From NCBI GenBank assembly GCA_003537645.1, contig DPRM01000060.1:40787-53635 (forward strand): DNA of 12,849 nucleotides, written 5' to 3'. The position numbers were made by a program, and so were the translations under genes. Position 1 is the first letter of the stretch. Each line of letters opens with the position of its first letter. The notes below the pieces were generated by a model, which had not been told where the DNA came from, did no database searches, and saw nothing but the letters and a program-made list of their open reading frames with translations. Origin of the DNA: Prolixibacteraceae bacterium. Its GTDB lineage: Bacteria; Bacteroidota; Bacteroidia; Bacteroidales; Prolixibacteraceae. Below are positions 1 through 6,904 of this stretch, one piece after another.

Positions 1-1683
1 CAGATAATTCATCCCGTCGATCCAGAATTTTTTAATGTCATATTTTTCAGAATACAACAAAGTTGTTGGCTGATCAGTACCTTCAAAAACCTGAATATTT
101 ATATATGATTTTTCAAACAAAGGGTTTGTTTTTACCTTGGCAACACCAAGCGTAACTCCCTGAACTTCACAATTTTTCGAGAATGTATATTTTTCAGCGA
201 AATCAGTAAATCCGGCAAGATTTGACCCGCTGTAATATCCTTTTTTTGTTATTCCATTCGTTATCTGGATGGCTGCATAGGTATCGGTATCTTTAAAATT
301 GGTAACCGGTGTACATAGATTTTTCCCGGAATCGGGCGATAAACCATTCAAACTTTCGACATTCGAATTGATCGGATCAAGCCATGCCTTTAACTGTCTC
401 GATGATTCGCTTTTGTAATTCCATGCCAAAGCAAATTTGGCAAAATAATCGTTGGTCGGAAGCTGACAAGTAGCTGCTCCACCTGTCAATGTACCAATAA
501 GGTATTTATTTTGATCGAACAAAGGTCCGCCCGAAGAACCATTCTCTGTTGCACCATTATCCCATCTTATTACATTCCAGAATCCTTTAGCCAAATAACT
601 ACTGCTAAATTTATTAGTCAATGCAACATCCTTATCAATCGAGATTTTTTTAACATCTCCCTGAGGATGATGAATAGTTAATGAAGATGCCGGAGCTACA
701 TTTCTTCTGTTCCAGCCGGCAAAATATGGTCGGTAATTAAACGGTACCGAGTTATTAAGCTGAAGCAGTGCAAAATCGAGACTGTCGAAAGCTGCTTTTA
801 TCATACTTCCGGATAATGACCGACTTACATCGCCAGGAATAAATACACAGGACGGCGATTCGAAGTTGAAAATAAACACCGCTGATTTTGCTTTCTTTTC
901 GGTTCCCACACAATGATAAGCTGTTAATAAATAGGGAGTTCCATCGAGTGCAGTATTGTTAATGAGTGTTCCGGTACAAAGTTCTGTTCCTTCAATCATG
1001 ATCCGGCAGACAGCATCTCTGATATTTTCAGTTCCATTGGCCAGGTCGCAATTAACATTTACATTGCAAGATCCTGATAATATATTCATTGGCCGCCGGG
1101 GATCATAAGATTTAATTCCAACAAAATCATGCGAAACTCTCGAAATTTCAAGCTCTCCGGGAAATTCAACCCCAACCGGTTCTTCGTATTGGATTAGCAA
1201 TTCATCTCCGGCCACAGGTTCAACAGCCAACACACGACTTTCTGAATTATTTACAGAGCTGTAGGCTCCCAAAATTTCACCACTGTTTACACCAATCAGA
1301 AAAAGCCGGGCATTTTCAGGCAAATTGAATTGATTGAAAATCACGTTGAGCGAATAGGCGCCAACCGATCTGATCCTAAGTTGCCAAATTTTCAAATCAT
1401 CATCTGAATACCATTTCCCAGAGTTTTTAAGATTCAATGTAACATCAAAAGGATGAGCGAAATGCAGAGGTTTAAGCGATGGCTGATTTGCGTCAGTATC
1501 ATTTGCACGACGAAGCATGAAATTATCAACAGGTGGAAAAACAATCAGGTCGGTTGGAGAAGCTGACTTAAGTTTTTCGATATGTACTGGCGTGCCTCCA
1601 ACCGAAATCTGTCCTTTTACCTTCGCGGGCAGAAGAAAAAAAAGGGCAATAACTATGGCGATTATCGATTTAGAAAAATTCAT
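1..1683 (-). CDS. Secreted lysyl-endopeptidase-like serine protease (3' end outside window)
   Basis: Open frame of 561 codons without a stop, starting at ATG 1683 and running off the left edge. Residues 1-24 form a Sec signal peptide (hydrophobic IIAIVIALFFLL, cleavage near KG|Q). Residues about 25-200 look like a propeptide. The mature domain begins near SGSCNVNVNC (Cys206, Cys212), which resembles the start of mature Achromobacter/Lysobacter lysyl endopeptidase (GVSGSCN). The trypsin-fold triad is visible: His257 in LLTAYHCVG, Asp303 in SLDFALLQL and Ser384 in ENGSSGGPLFD. The stretch AGWNRRN...IHHPQGD...KKISID also matches this family. It should be exported, cleaved to an active form and hydrolyse extracellular protein. 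Lysine specificity is not provable here. Residues after about 430 form an extra C-terminal region; whether a type IX secretion tail follows lies outside the window. It is divergent from the TatD gene, with 107 bases between the starts. Confidence 0.88.
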   Translation of the reverse strand, partial: MNFSKSIIAIVIALFFLLPAKVKGQISVGGTPVHIEKLKSASPTDLIVFPPVDNFMLRRANDTDANQPSLKPLHFAHPFDVTLNLKNSGKWYSDDDLKIWQLRIRSVGAYSLNVIFNQFNLPENARLFLIGVNSGEILGAYSSVNNSESRVLAVEPVAGDELLIQYEEPVGVEFPGELEISRVSHDFVGIKSYDPRRPMNILSGSCNVNVNCDLANGTENIRDAVCRIMIEGTELCTGTLINNTALDGTPYLLTAYHCVGTEKKAKSAVFIFNFESPSCVFIPGDVSRSLSGSMIKAAFDSLDFALLQLNNSVPFNYRPYFAGWNRRNVAPASSLTIHHPQGDVKKISIDKDVALTNKFSSSYLAKGFWNVIRWDNGATENGSSGGPLFDQNKYLIGTLTGGAATCQLPTNDYFAKFALAWNYKSESSRQLKAWLDPINSNVESLNGLSPDSGKNLCTPVTNFKDTDTYAAIQITNGITKKGYYSGSNLAGFTDFAEKYTFSKNCEVQGVTLGVAKVKTNPLFEKSYINIQVFEGTDQPTTLLYSEKYDIKKFWIDGMNYL

Positions 1684-1703
1684 TGTTTAAATGCTATGAG
1701 ATT

Positions 1704-1711
1704 CAAAAATA
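1704..1711 (-). promoter_or_regulatory. -7 promoter element for the protease gene
   Basis: On the minus strand this reads TATTTTTG, an exact match to the Bacteroidota -7 form TAnnTTTG. It lies 20 bases upstream of the protease start. The upstream partner is weak: only ATTG (1735-1738 on the plus strand, minus-strand reading) at a spacing of 23 bases instead of the usual 19-21. Confidence 0.4.
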
Positions 1712-1763
1712 AGATAAATTACTTTATGGTTTTCCAATTGCATGAAATTCTGTCGAAACCGTG

Positions 1764-1771
1764 TAAATTTG
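1764..1771 (+). promoter_or_regulatory. -7 promoter element for the tatD-like gene
   Basis: TAAATTTG matches TAnnTTTG and lies 19 bases before ATG 1791. The best upstream element is ATTG at 1737-1740, spacing 23. It overlaps the CAATTG palindrome that also serves the divergent protease promoter, so the two promoters would share upstream DNA. Confidence 0.4.
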
Positions 1772-1790
1772 ACCATTGAATGCTGACTTT

Positions 1791-2441
1791 ATGAACAAAA
1801 TAGACTTACATACTCATCAGTTAAAAAGCGATTCATCTGTCCAAATCCTGAATACATTTGCGCAGGATTTGCCTGTTCCTGAAAGCGAATTTTACTATTC
1901 AGCCGGATTACATCCCTGGCACATCAATCAGGTTAATCCTGAAGAATGTTTGAACTCAATTGAGCTTTCAATGAGACAAAAAAACATACTGGCGGTTGGC
2001 GAATGCGGTCTGGACAGGATTGTGAATACAGACTTCGCAATGCAGCAACATTATTTTAAAATGCAAACAGCCATTGCTGAAAAACACTCTAAACCAGTAA
2101 TTATTCATTGTGTACGAGCTTACCCGGAACTAATAAAACTTAAAAATGAAACAAAATCATCAGTTCCATGGATTATTCATGGATTTCAGGGTAACCAGCA
2201 GACTGCACAACAGCTGATCAGGAATAATTTTTACTTTTCGGTTGGAGAATCTCTTCTTTTAAACCGGCAGAAAAGTCATATTTTGGCATTGCTTCCTACC
2301 GACCGCCTGTTTCTGGAAACCGACGATCGGGAAACCTCCATAAACGAAATTTATACACTCGCAGCGCAGATTTTAGAAATTGATAACGAGGTGTTGTCAG
2401 GAATAATTCTTGAAAATTTCGAAGGCCTTTTTAAAGCATAA
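1791..2441 (+). CDS. TatD-family metal-dependent hydrolase
   Basis: 216 residues; a TIM-barrel amidohydrolase-fold metalloenzyme, cytoplasmic. TatD proteins act as metal-dependent DNases (3'-5' exonuclease activity is described), but the substrate of this short Bacteroidota subgroup is not known to me. Metal-binding residues can be seen in order: His7 and His9 in IDLHTH at the N-terminus, Glu71 in AVGECGLD, His106 in PVIIHCVRA, His130 in WIIHGFQGN and Asp178 in LETDD. SAGLHPW (37-43) is also typical. The usual TatD length is about 260, so this is a compact form that still has all core motifs. I chose ATG 1791, which puts the HxH motif at residues 7-9. A TTG at 1776 would add five residues, but it lies too close to the predicted promoter (1764-1771) to be transcribed and translated. 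No Shine-Dalgarno is visible. It is probably a monocistronic gene, since a strong promoter follows. Confidence 0.88.
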   Translation: MNKIDLHTHQLKSDSSVQILNTFAQDLPVPESEFYYSAGLHPWHINQVNPEECLNSIELSMRQKNILAVGECGLDRIVNTDFAMQQHYFKMQTAIAEKHSKPVIIHCVRAYPELIKLKNETKSSVPWIIHGFQGNQQTAQQLIRNNFYFSVGESLLLNRQKSHILALLPTDRLFLETDDRETSINEIYTLAAQILEIDNEVLSGIILENFEGLFKA

Positions 2442-2493
2442 ATGCAGTTAACAATTATTTAACTACAATTTTCCTGAACATTTTCCAATAAGT

Positions 2494-2524
2494 TTTGTCT
2501 ATTTGCGAAAAGAGTATATGTTTG
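2494..2524 (+). promoter_or_regulatory. Consensus Bacteroidota promoter of the methionine operon
   Basis: TTTG (2494-2497), a 19-base spacer and TATGTTTG (2517-2524) give an exact match to the Bacteroidota housekeeping consensus TTTG-N19/21-TAnnTTTG. It is the best promoter in the window. The expected transcription start is about 2529-2533, leaving some 20 untranslated bases before the leader peptide ATG at 2551. The 52 bases between the tatD stop and this promoter show nothing else of note. Confidence 0.72.
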
Positions 2525-2550
2525 CACTCATCAAAATCAAGTTATCAAAA

Positions 2551-2646
2551 ATGAATCATTCAGCAAAAAATAGCTTTTCAGGCACTTCCCAGTTCATGGG
2601 TTGCAATGATTCTATGATGTCTTCGATGCCTATGATAATGCGCTAG
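2551..2646 (+). CDS. Methionine-rich leader peptide (predicted attenuator peptide)
   Basis: A 31-codon open frame between a consensus promoter and the aspartokinase-like gene. Seven of 31 residues are Met (positions 1, 16, 22, 23, 26, 28, 30). Five of them fall in the last ten residues, which read MMSSMPMIMR before a TAG stop. Such end-loaded clustering of one rare amino acid, in front of genes that make that amino acid, is the signature of a ribosome-mediated attenuator (compare ThrL, HisL and TrpL of enterobacteria). The stop codon (2644-2646) touches the first base of a 16-bp hairpin, so a ribosome stalled on Met28 or Met30 would cover the hairpin's 5' arm. No Shine-Dalgarno is seen; the A-rich stretch before the ATG is usual for this phylum. 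I know of no named family for this peptide. Function is inferred from composition and position. Confidence 0.72.
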   Translation: MNHSAKNSFSGTSQFMGCNDSMMSSMPMIMR

Positions 2647-2687
2647 CCTTCAGGCGGTGTGATTATCCATATTGTTTGAAGGCTTTT
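2646..2687 (+). terminator. Attenuator hairpin ahead of the aspartokinase-like gene
   Basis: The 5' arm 2646-2661 (GCCTTCAGGCGGTGTG) pairs over all 16 positions with the 3' arm 2668-2683 (CATATTGTTTGAAGGC), counting G-U pairs, around a six-base loop (2662-2667). TTTT follows at 2684-2687. The G-U pairs mean the hairpin is stable in RNA of the plus strand only. The T-run is short, so termination could be partial. A competing pairing exists: 2624-2631 (CGATGCCT, inside the leader's Met codons) with 2652-2659 (AGGCGGTG), which would break the terminator. A five-base AGGCA/TGCCT pairing (2580-2584 with 2627-2631) could in turn sequester that strand. This gives a 1:2, 2:3, 3:4 scheme like classical attenuators. 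The 45 bases after it, up to ATG 2733, are AT-rich and hold nothing clear. Confidence 0.65.
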
Positions 2688-2732
2688 ATCCAACCAAAAA
2701 TTCATCCATTTTTCATTTTTTAAATTCTGAAC

Positions 2733-4076
2733 ATGTCAAATTGTGTCGTACGATTTGGCGGAAACAGTTTGTCGAAATTGCCTGTACTAGACGCATTTGC
2801 CAATCAATTGGGCGCATCGGGTAAAAACACAGCTGTGATCGTTTCCGCTATACCAGAAATTCAACAAAGTATCGAACAAGGCATTGAACTGTTAGCAAGC
2901 AATGCCGTTTCCACATCTCATATCATGCAGCAGATCAGTGATTCTGTTGTGCAGAAAATCGAAATTTTTAATGAACCCGGAATAAGCGAACTGCTGGAAA
3001 ATGAACTGAATTCCCTGCAAAATTTGCTAAAGGGAATTGAATTTACAGGCGATTTTTCACTATCGCTTAAAGATCAGGTTATAAGTTTTTCAGAAAGGAT
3101 TACTGCCGCAGTTTTGCAATTGTTTTTATCGAAAAACCAACTCGATGCAAGCATTATTTATCCTGAAGATCTGGGACTTATCGTTACTGAAGAATTTGGG
3201 AATGCAACCTTTTTATACAAAGAATCCTTCAAGGTTAAGAACTCATTATCAGAAGGAATAATATTGATTCCCGGATCGTACGGAATCACGCAGAATGGTA
3301 AAATTGCAAGGTTGGGCAAACGTTCGGCCGATTATACCGCAGCCGGAATAACCAGACTCACAGAGGCTGATTCACTTCAGCTTTGGGAGCTCGACAAGGA
3401 ATTTAAAACCTGTGATTCAGAAATAGTTCCAAATGCAAACCTTATTCCACGGCTGACCTACTCTGAAGCTTCTGAATTGTCCTATTTCAGCGAACTTTCT
3501 ATTCATCCCCGCATTGTGGAGCCTTTGATCAGTAAGCACATACCCATCCAGGTTTTCAGGCTGATAAACAAAGGCAAAGAGTTAACCACTATTATTAATT
3601 CTGAATCGCTTGTTACGCCCAATGTGGTTAAAAGCGTGGTGCATACCGACGAAATTGCTGTTTTGAAACTAAATGGCCCAGGCGTTGGTTTTAAACCCGG
3701 AATTCTGGCAAAAGTAACAACAGCGTTTCATCACTCCGGAATAAATATTCGCTCTGTAATTACCTCACAGGTAAGCATTAACATTATCCTGAACAAGAAT
3801 GAAATTGCACGGGCCAGAACGATTTGCAAAGAATTACCATTGAGTTCGGTAAGCGAAATAATCATTGAAGATCAGGTTTCGCTCATCGCAGTGGTTGGTC
3901 ACGGAATGCAGCAACATCATGGAGTTTCGGCCAAATTGTTTACTGCTGTCGCCCAGCACAAAATAAATGTATTACTAAGTGGATCAGGAGCTTCCGATCT
4001 TGTAAGCTATTTAATTGTCGATCAGAAAGATACACAAAAAGCCATAAAAGAAATTCATCAAATATTTTTCGAATAG
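2733..4076 (+). CDS. Divergent aspartokinase homologue with two ACT domains
   Basis: 447 residues: amino-acid kinase domain (about 1-300), ACT 1 (about 307-378) and ACT 2 (about 383-447). Family members phosphorylate aspartate, the first step towards Lys, Thr and Met. The fold is clear from VRFGGNSL, VIVSAIP, SFSERITA (conserved Glu), the LG..SADYTAA loop, SYSEASELSYF-like helix text and the C-terminal GHGMQQHHGVSAKLF ACT motif. Several active-site positions differ from normal aspartokinases. The KFGGTS lysine is Arg7 (RFGGNS), the GRGGSD loop is GKRSAD (195-200), the WTDV nucleotide loop is WELD (218-221), and the following DPR is DSE. Asp200 is kept. It may therefore be weak, altered or inactive as a kinase and serve as an effector-binding regulator; this is inference. 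First gene of the met operon, 26 bases before metY, and behind the Met-rich leader. Automated annotation would call it lysC or thrA; I give no symbol. Confidence 0.8.
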   Translation: MSNCVVRFGGNSLSKLPVLDAFANQLGASGKNTAVIVSAIPEIQQSIEQGIELLASNAVSTSHIMQQISDSVVQKIEIFNEPGISELLENELNSLQNLLKGIEFTGDFSLSLKDQVISFSERITAAVLQLFLSKNQLDASIIYPEDLGLIVTEEFGNATFLYKESFKVKNSLSEGIILIPGSYGITQNGKIARLGKRSADYTAAGITRLTEADSLQLWELDKEFKTCDSEIVPNANLIPRLTYSEASELSYFSELSIHPRIVEPLISKHIPIQVFRLINKGKELTTIINSESLVTPNVVKSVVHTDEIAVLKLNGPGVGFKPGILAKVTTAFHHSGINIRSVITSQVSINIILNKNEIARARTICKELPLSSVSEIIIEDQVSLIAVVGHGMQQHHGVSAKLFTAVAQHKINVLLSGSGASDLVSYLIVDQKDTQKAIKEIHQIFFE

Positions 4077-4102
4077 ATTTTTAACCCCTAAAATTAATAG
4101 TT

Positions 4103-5407
4103 ATGTCTGAAAACAAATTACATTTCGAAACGCTGCAATTACATGCAGGACAACAGGTTGACCCTACGACAAATTCCCGGGCAGTTCCGATTTATCAAAC
4201 TTCGTCGTATTCATTCAACAATGCCGAACATGCTTCCAATCTTTTCGCCCTGAAAGAATTTGGGAACATTTATACCCGGATCATGAATCCGACGACCGAC
4301 GTGTTTGAGCAACGAATCGCTGCGCTTGAAGGCGGAGTTGCAGCACTGGGTGTGGCTTCTGGCCATTCTGCACAGTTCTTAACCTTTACAAATATCATGG
4401 GAATTGGCGATAACTTTGTGAGTTCACCGTTTCTGTATGGCGGATCTTACAATCAGTTTACCGTTACCTTTAAAAAGCTGGGTATTGAAGCCCGTTTAGC
4501 CGAAAACCTTTCGGTTGAAGCATTTGAGAAGCTGATTGACGACAATACAAAAGCTATCTATCTGGAAACCATTGGCAACCCAGGCTTTGTTATTCCCGAT
4601 TTTGATGCCTTAAGCGCATTGGCAAAAAAATACGACATTCCATTTATTGTTGACAATACTTTCGGCGCTGGCGGTTATTTGTTCCGTCCGATTGAACATG
4701 GGGCAAACATCGTGGTCGAATCGGCTACCAAATGGATTGGCGGACACGGAACGACTCTTGGCGGAGTAATAGTTGATGGTGGAAACTTCAATTGGGGCAA
4801 CGGTAAATTCCCAGGTTTTACTGAACCTTCAGAAGGCTATCATGGCCTGAAATACTGGGACATTTTTAATTTCGATGGCCCATTCGGCAACATCGCTTTT
4901 ATCATCAAAGCCCGTGTTGAAGGTTTGCGCGATATTGGTCCTTCGCAGAGCCCGTTTAATTCATTTTTGTTGCTTCAGGGACTTGAAACCTTGTCGCTAC
5001 GCATGGAACGCCACATTCAGAATACACTTGCTCTGGCAAAATGGCTCCAAAGTCATCCGAAAGTGGCCAGTGTAAATTACCCCGGACTGGAAGGAAATCA
5101 ATCGTACGAACTGGCAAAAAAATACTTGAAAAATGGCGCTGGCGGCGTTTTGTCTTTTGATGTGAAAGGCGACAAAGAAAGCGCTACCAAACTGGTTGAC
5201 AGCCTGAAAATGGTCAGTCATTTGGCCAACGTGGGCGATGCCAAAACGCTGATTATTCAGCCATCGGCAACAACTCACTCGCAACTGTCAGAAGATGCGC
5301 AAATTGCAGCAGGAGTTCATCCATCCTCATTGCGCGTTTCTGTTGGTCTCGAACATATCGACGATATTATTGCCGATTTTGATCAGGCCTTAGGCCAAAT
5401 TGGTTAA
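4103..5407 (+). CDS. metY: O-acetylhomoserine sulfhydrylase (PLP enzyme)
   Basis: 434 residues, the usual length of MetY, which exceeds the roughly 390 of MetB/MetC. A PLP-dependent Cys/Met-metabolism enzyme of the cytoplasm, it replaces the acetyl group of O-acetylhomoserine with sulfide to give homocysteine, or with methanethiol to give methionine. The start LHFETLQLHAGQQ.DPTT..RAVPIYQTSSY is the MetY signature. ALEGGVAALGVASGHSAQ forms the cofactor phosphate region, and VDNTFGAGGYLFRP holds the PLP-nitrogen Asp (about 184). The Schiff-base lysine is Lys210 in ESATKWIGGHGTTLGG. The C-terminal HLANVGDAKTLIIQPSATTHSQL is also diagnostic. It is the second gene of the met operon, followed by a perfect hairpin and metA. 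No Shine-Dalgarno; ATG 4103 gives the expected N-terminus. Confidence 0.95.
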   Translation: MSENKLHFETLQLHAGQQVDPTTNSRAVPIYQTSSYSFNNAEHASNLFALKEFGNIYTRIMNPTTDVFEQRIAALEGGVAALGVASGHSAQFLTFTNIMGIGDNFVSSPFLYGGSYNQFTVTFKKLGIEARLAENLSVEAFEKLIDDNTKAIYLETIGNPGFVIPDFDALSALAKKYDIPFIVDNTFGAGGYLFRPIEHGANIVVESATKWIGGHGTTLGGVIVDGGNFNWGNGKFPGFTEPSEGYHGLKYWDIFNFDGPFGNIAFIIKARVEGLRDIGPSQSPFNSFLLLQGLETLSLRMERHIQNTLALAKWLQSHPKVASVNYPGLEGNQSYELAKKYLKNGAGGVLSFDVKGDKESATKLVDSLKMVSHLANVGDAKTLIIQPSATTHSQLSEDAQIAAGVHPSSLRVSVGLEHIDDIIADFDQALGQIG

Positions 5408-5421
5408 TTTTGCAACACTTT

Positions 5422-5456
5422 TACCGGAATCTCTGCTTCAACAAGAGATTCCGGTA
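5422..5456 (+). terminator. Perfect 13-bp hairpin between metY and metA
   Basis: TACCGGAATCTCT (5422-5434) and AGAGATTCCGGTA (5444-5456) are exact reverse complements around a nine-base loop. The following TTATAAATT is a poor U-tract, so it may be a partial terminator, an mRNA-stabilising 3' end for metY, or a processing site. It lies within the operon, 23 bases before metA. No TAnnTTTG promoter is seen between it and metA, so metA probably depends on read-through. Confidence 0.6.
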
Positions 5457-5479
5457 TTATAAATTAAACTACTGATATT

Positions 5480-6421
5480 ATGCCAATTAATATTCCAAAT
5501 CAATTGCCTGCAGTTGAATTGCTCGAGAAAGAAAGTATATTTATAATGGACGAATCGCGTGCAGCTCATCAGGATATTCGTCCGTTAAAAATAATCATTG
5601 TCAATCTGATGCCTGTCAAAATAACAACTGAAACCGATTTGATAAGGCTTCTTTCCAATACTCCGCTGCAGATCGAAATTGAGTTTCTGCGTATGAAAGG
5701 ACATCAGTCAAAAAATACTTCGGATGTTCACATGAAAGCTTTTTACAAGACTTTCGACCAGCTGAAATCGCACAATTACGATGGAATTATTTTTACCGGA
5801 GCACCAGTCGAAATGCTTCCTTTTGAGGAAGTTACCTATTGGAAAGAGTTAACCGATATTTTTGAATGGTCGAAACAGCATGTTACATCGTCGTTGTTTA
5901 TTTGCTGGGCGGCACAGGCAGGATTATACCATTTCTTTGGCGTTCCTAAATATTTGCTCCCTGATAAAATGTTTGGAGTTTTCAGGCACAGGAATATAAA
6001 CAATACACTACCAATTTTCAGGGGTTTTGATGATGAATATTTTGTACCTCATTCGCGCCATTCCGAAGTTAGAGAATCTGATATTGAAAAGATTAAGGCA
6101 TTAAAGATCGCTTCGAAATCGGACGAATCAGGAGTAAATATGGTGATGACTCACGATGGACGACAGTTCTTTATTACAGGTCATTCAGAATATTCAAGAT
6201 TTACCCTGGACACAGAATACAAGCGCGATTTAAAGAAAAACCTTCCGATAAATATTCCGGCAAATTATTATCCCGACAACGATCCGGCCAAAGAACCGGT
6301 AATGCGGTGGAGAGGTCATTCCAATCTTCTAATTTCCAACTGGTTAAACTATTACGTCTATCAGGCAACGCCATATAATTTAGATGAGCCATTGCGCTTC
6401 AATCTCGATTTCCAGATTTAA
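5480..6421 (+). CDS. metA: Homoserine O-acetyltransferase of the MetA (HTS) family
   Basis: 313 residues, normal for the MetA family (class-I glutamine-amidotransferase-like fold, cytoplasmic). It activates homoserine by acylation for methionine synthesis. N-terminal MPINIPNQLPA...LKIIIVNLMP.K..TE is the family signature. The catalytic Cys142 lies in LFICWAAQAG and the His235/Glu237 pair in FITGHSEYSR. Residue 111 is Glu, within GAPVEMLPFEEV. In characterised MetA enzymes Glu at this site goes with acetyl-CoA and Gly with succinyl-CoA, so this one most likely makes O-acetylhomoserine despite the usual 'O-succinyltransferase' label. That fits MetY upstream, which uses the acetyl ester. It is the last gene of the met operon, followed by 74 bases before the hemerythrin gene, with no strong terminator seen. 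Confidence 0.94.
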   Translation: MPINIPNQLPAVELLEKESIFIMDESRAAHQDIRPLKIIIVNLMPVKITTETDLIRLLSNTPLQIEIEFLRMKGHQSKNTSDVHMKAFYKTFDQLKSHNYDGIIFTGAPVEMLPFEEVTYWKELTDIFEWSKQHVTSSLFICWAAQAGLYHFFGVPKYLLPDKMFGVFRHRNINNTLPIFRGFDDEYFVPHSRHSEVRESDIEKIKALKIASKSDESGVNMVMTHDGRQFFITGHSEYSRFTLDTEYKRDLKKNLPINIPANYYPDNDPAKEPVMRWRGHSNLLISNWLNYYVYQATPYNLDEPLRFNLDFQI

Positions 6422-6447
6422 AAACATGTAGAAGGCAAAAAAAACAA

Positions 6448-6457
6448 CGGAATTCCG
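6448..6457. other. 10-bp palindrome downstream of metA
   Basis: CGGAATTCCG is a perfect palindrome in the 74-base gap between metA and the hemerythrin gene. It has no loop, so it is a poor RNA hairpin and could be a protein-binding site or chance. The rest of the gap has TTAATTTG at 6483-6490, one mismatch from the -7 promoter form and six bases before the hemerythrin ATG, too close to be convincing. Confidence 0.2.
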
Positions 6458-6495
6458 GTAAAAATAATTTGCTTTGAGTTTTAATTTGAAAGTAC

Positions 6496-6903
6496 ATGCA
6501 AGGCTACCAATGGGAACAAAAATATAGTGTCGGATTTCGATCAATCGACGATCAGCACAAAGAAATTTTCAAGCTGCTAAATAAACTGTTTGATGCGCTG
6601 AATGCAGGACAGGCAGTATCTGCTACCATTCAGATTATTGCTGAATTAGAAAAATATGCGGTGATGCATTTTCACAAAGAACAGTTTTTCTTTAAGCAAT
6701 TCAATTATGCCGAAACAGCAGTGCATATAAAAGAGCATCAGGGTTTTATTGAAAAGATTGCCTCGATGAAGTCGGATGCCAAATTGGGAAAACTAACTTC
6801 CTCTTTCGAATTAATCAACTTTCTGAAAACCTGGATCTCACATCATATTCTGGTGGAAGACATGAAATACAGGGAATGCTTTTACAAGAACGGACTTAGG
6901 TAA
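6496..6903 (+). CDS. Bacteriohemerythrin (O2-binding di-iron protein)
   Basis: 135 residues, a single-domain four-helix-bundle hemerythrin of normal length. It binds O2 reversibly at a non-haem di-iron centre. Proposed bacterial roles are oxygen storage, delivery or sensing; the role here is unknown. All seven iron ligands are present with family spacing: His21 (IDDQHKEIF), His58 and Glu62 (HFHKE), His77 and His81 (HIKEH), His117 and Asp122 (HILVED). N-terminal YQWEQKYSVGF is the usual start. There is no signal peptide, so it is cytoplasmic. It ends one base from the end of the convergent OmpA gene, so any terminator must lie inside the neighbouring coding sequence. Expression may be by read-through from the met operon or from a weak promoter in the 74-base gap. 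Confidence 0.92.
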   Translation: MQGYQWEQKYSVGFRSIDDQHKEIFKLLNKLFDALNAGQAVSATIQIIAELEKYAVMHFHKEQFFFKQFNYAETAVHIKEHQGFIEKIASMKSDAKLGKLTSSFELINFLKTWISHHILVEDMKYRECFYKNGLR

Positions 6904-6904
6904 A

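Noticed and set aside
1582..1779. Small plus-strand frame overlapping the protease start
   Set aside because: Lies antisense over the protease signal peptide and the divergent promoters; the translation has no family features.
2446..2464. Terminator after the tatD-like gene (AGTTAA/TTAACT)
   Set aside because: Only a six-base A/T-rich stem with no T-run; expected by chance in this composition.
2529..2732. SAM riboswitch upstream of the met operon
   Set aside because: Looked for SAM-I and SAM-II core sequences because of the genes downstream. I see neither, and the Met-rich reading frame plus terminator explains the region better.
5448..6460. Repeat of ATTCCGGTA in the metY-metA hairpin (5448-5456) and downstream of metA (6452-6460)
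   Set aside because: A nine-base match only, and similar text occurs inside coding sequence (near 7022), so it is not evidence for a repeat family.
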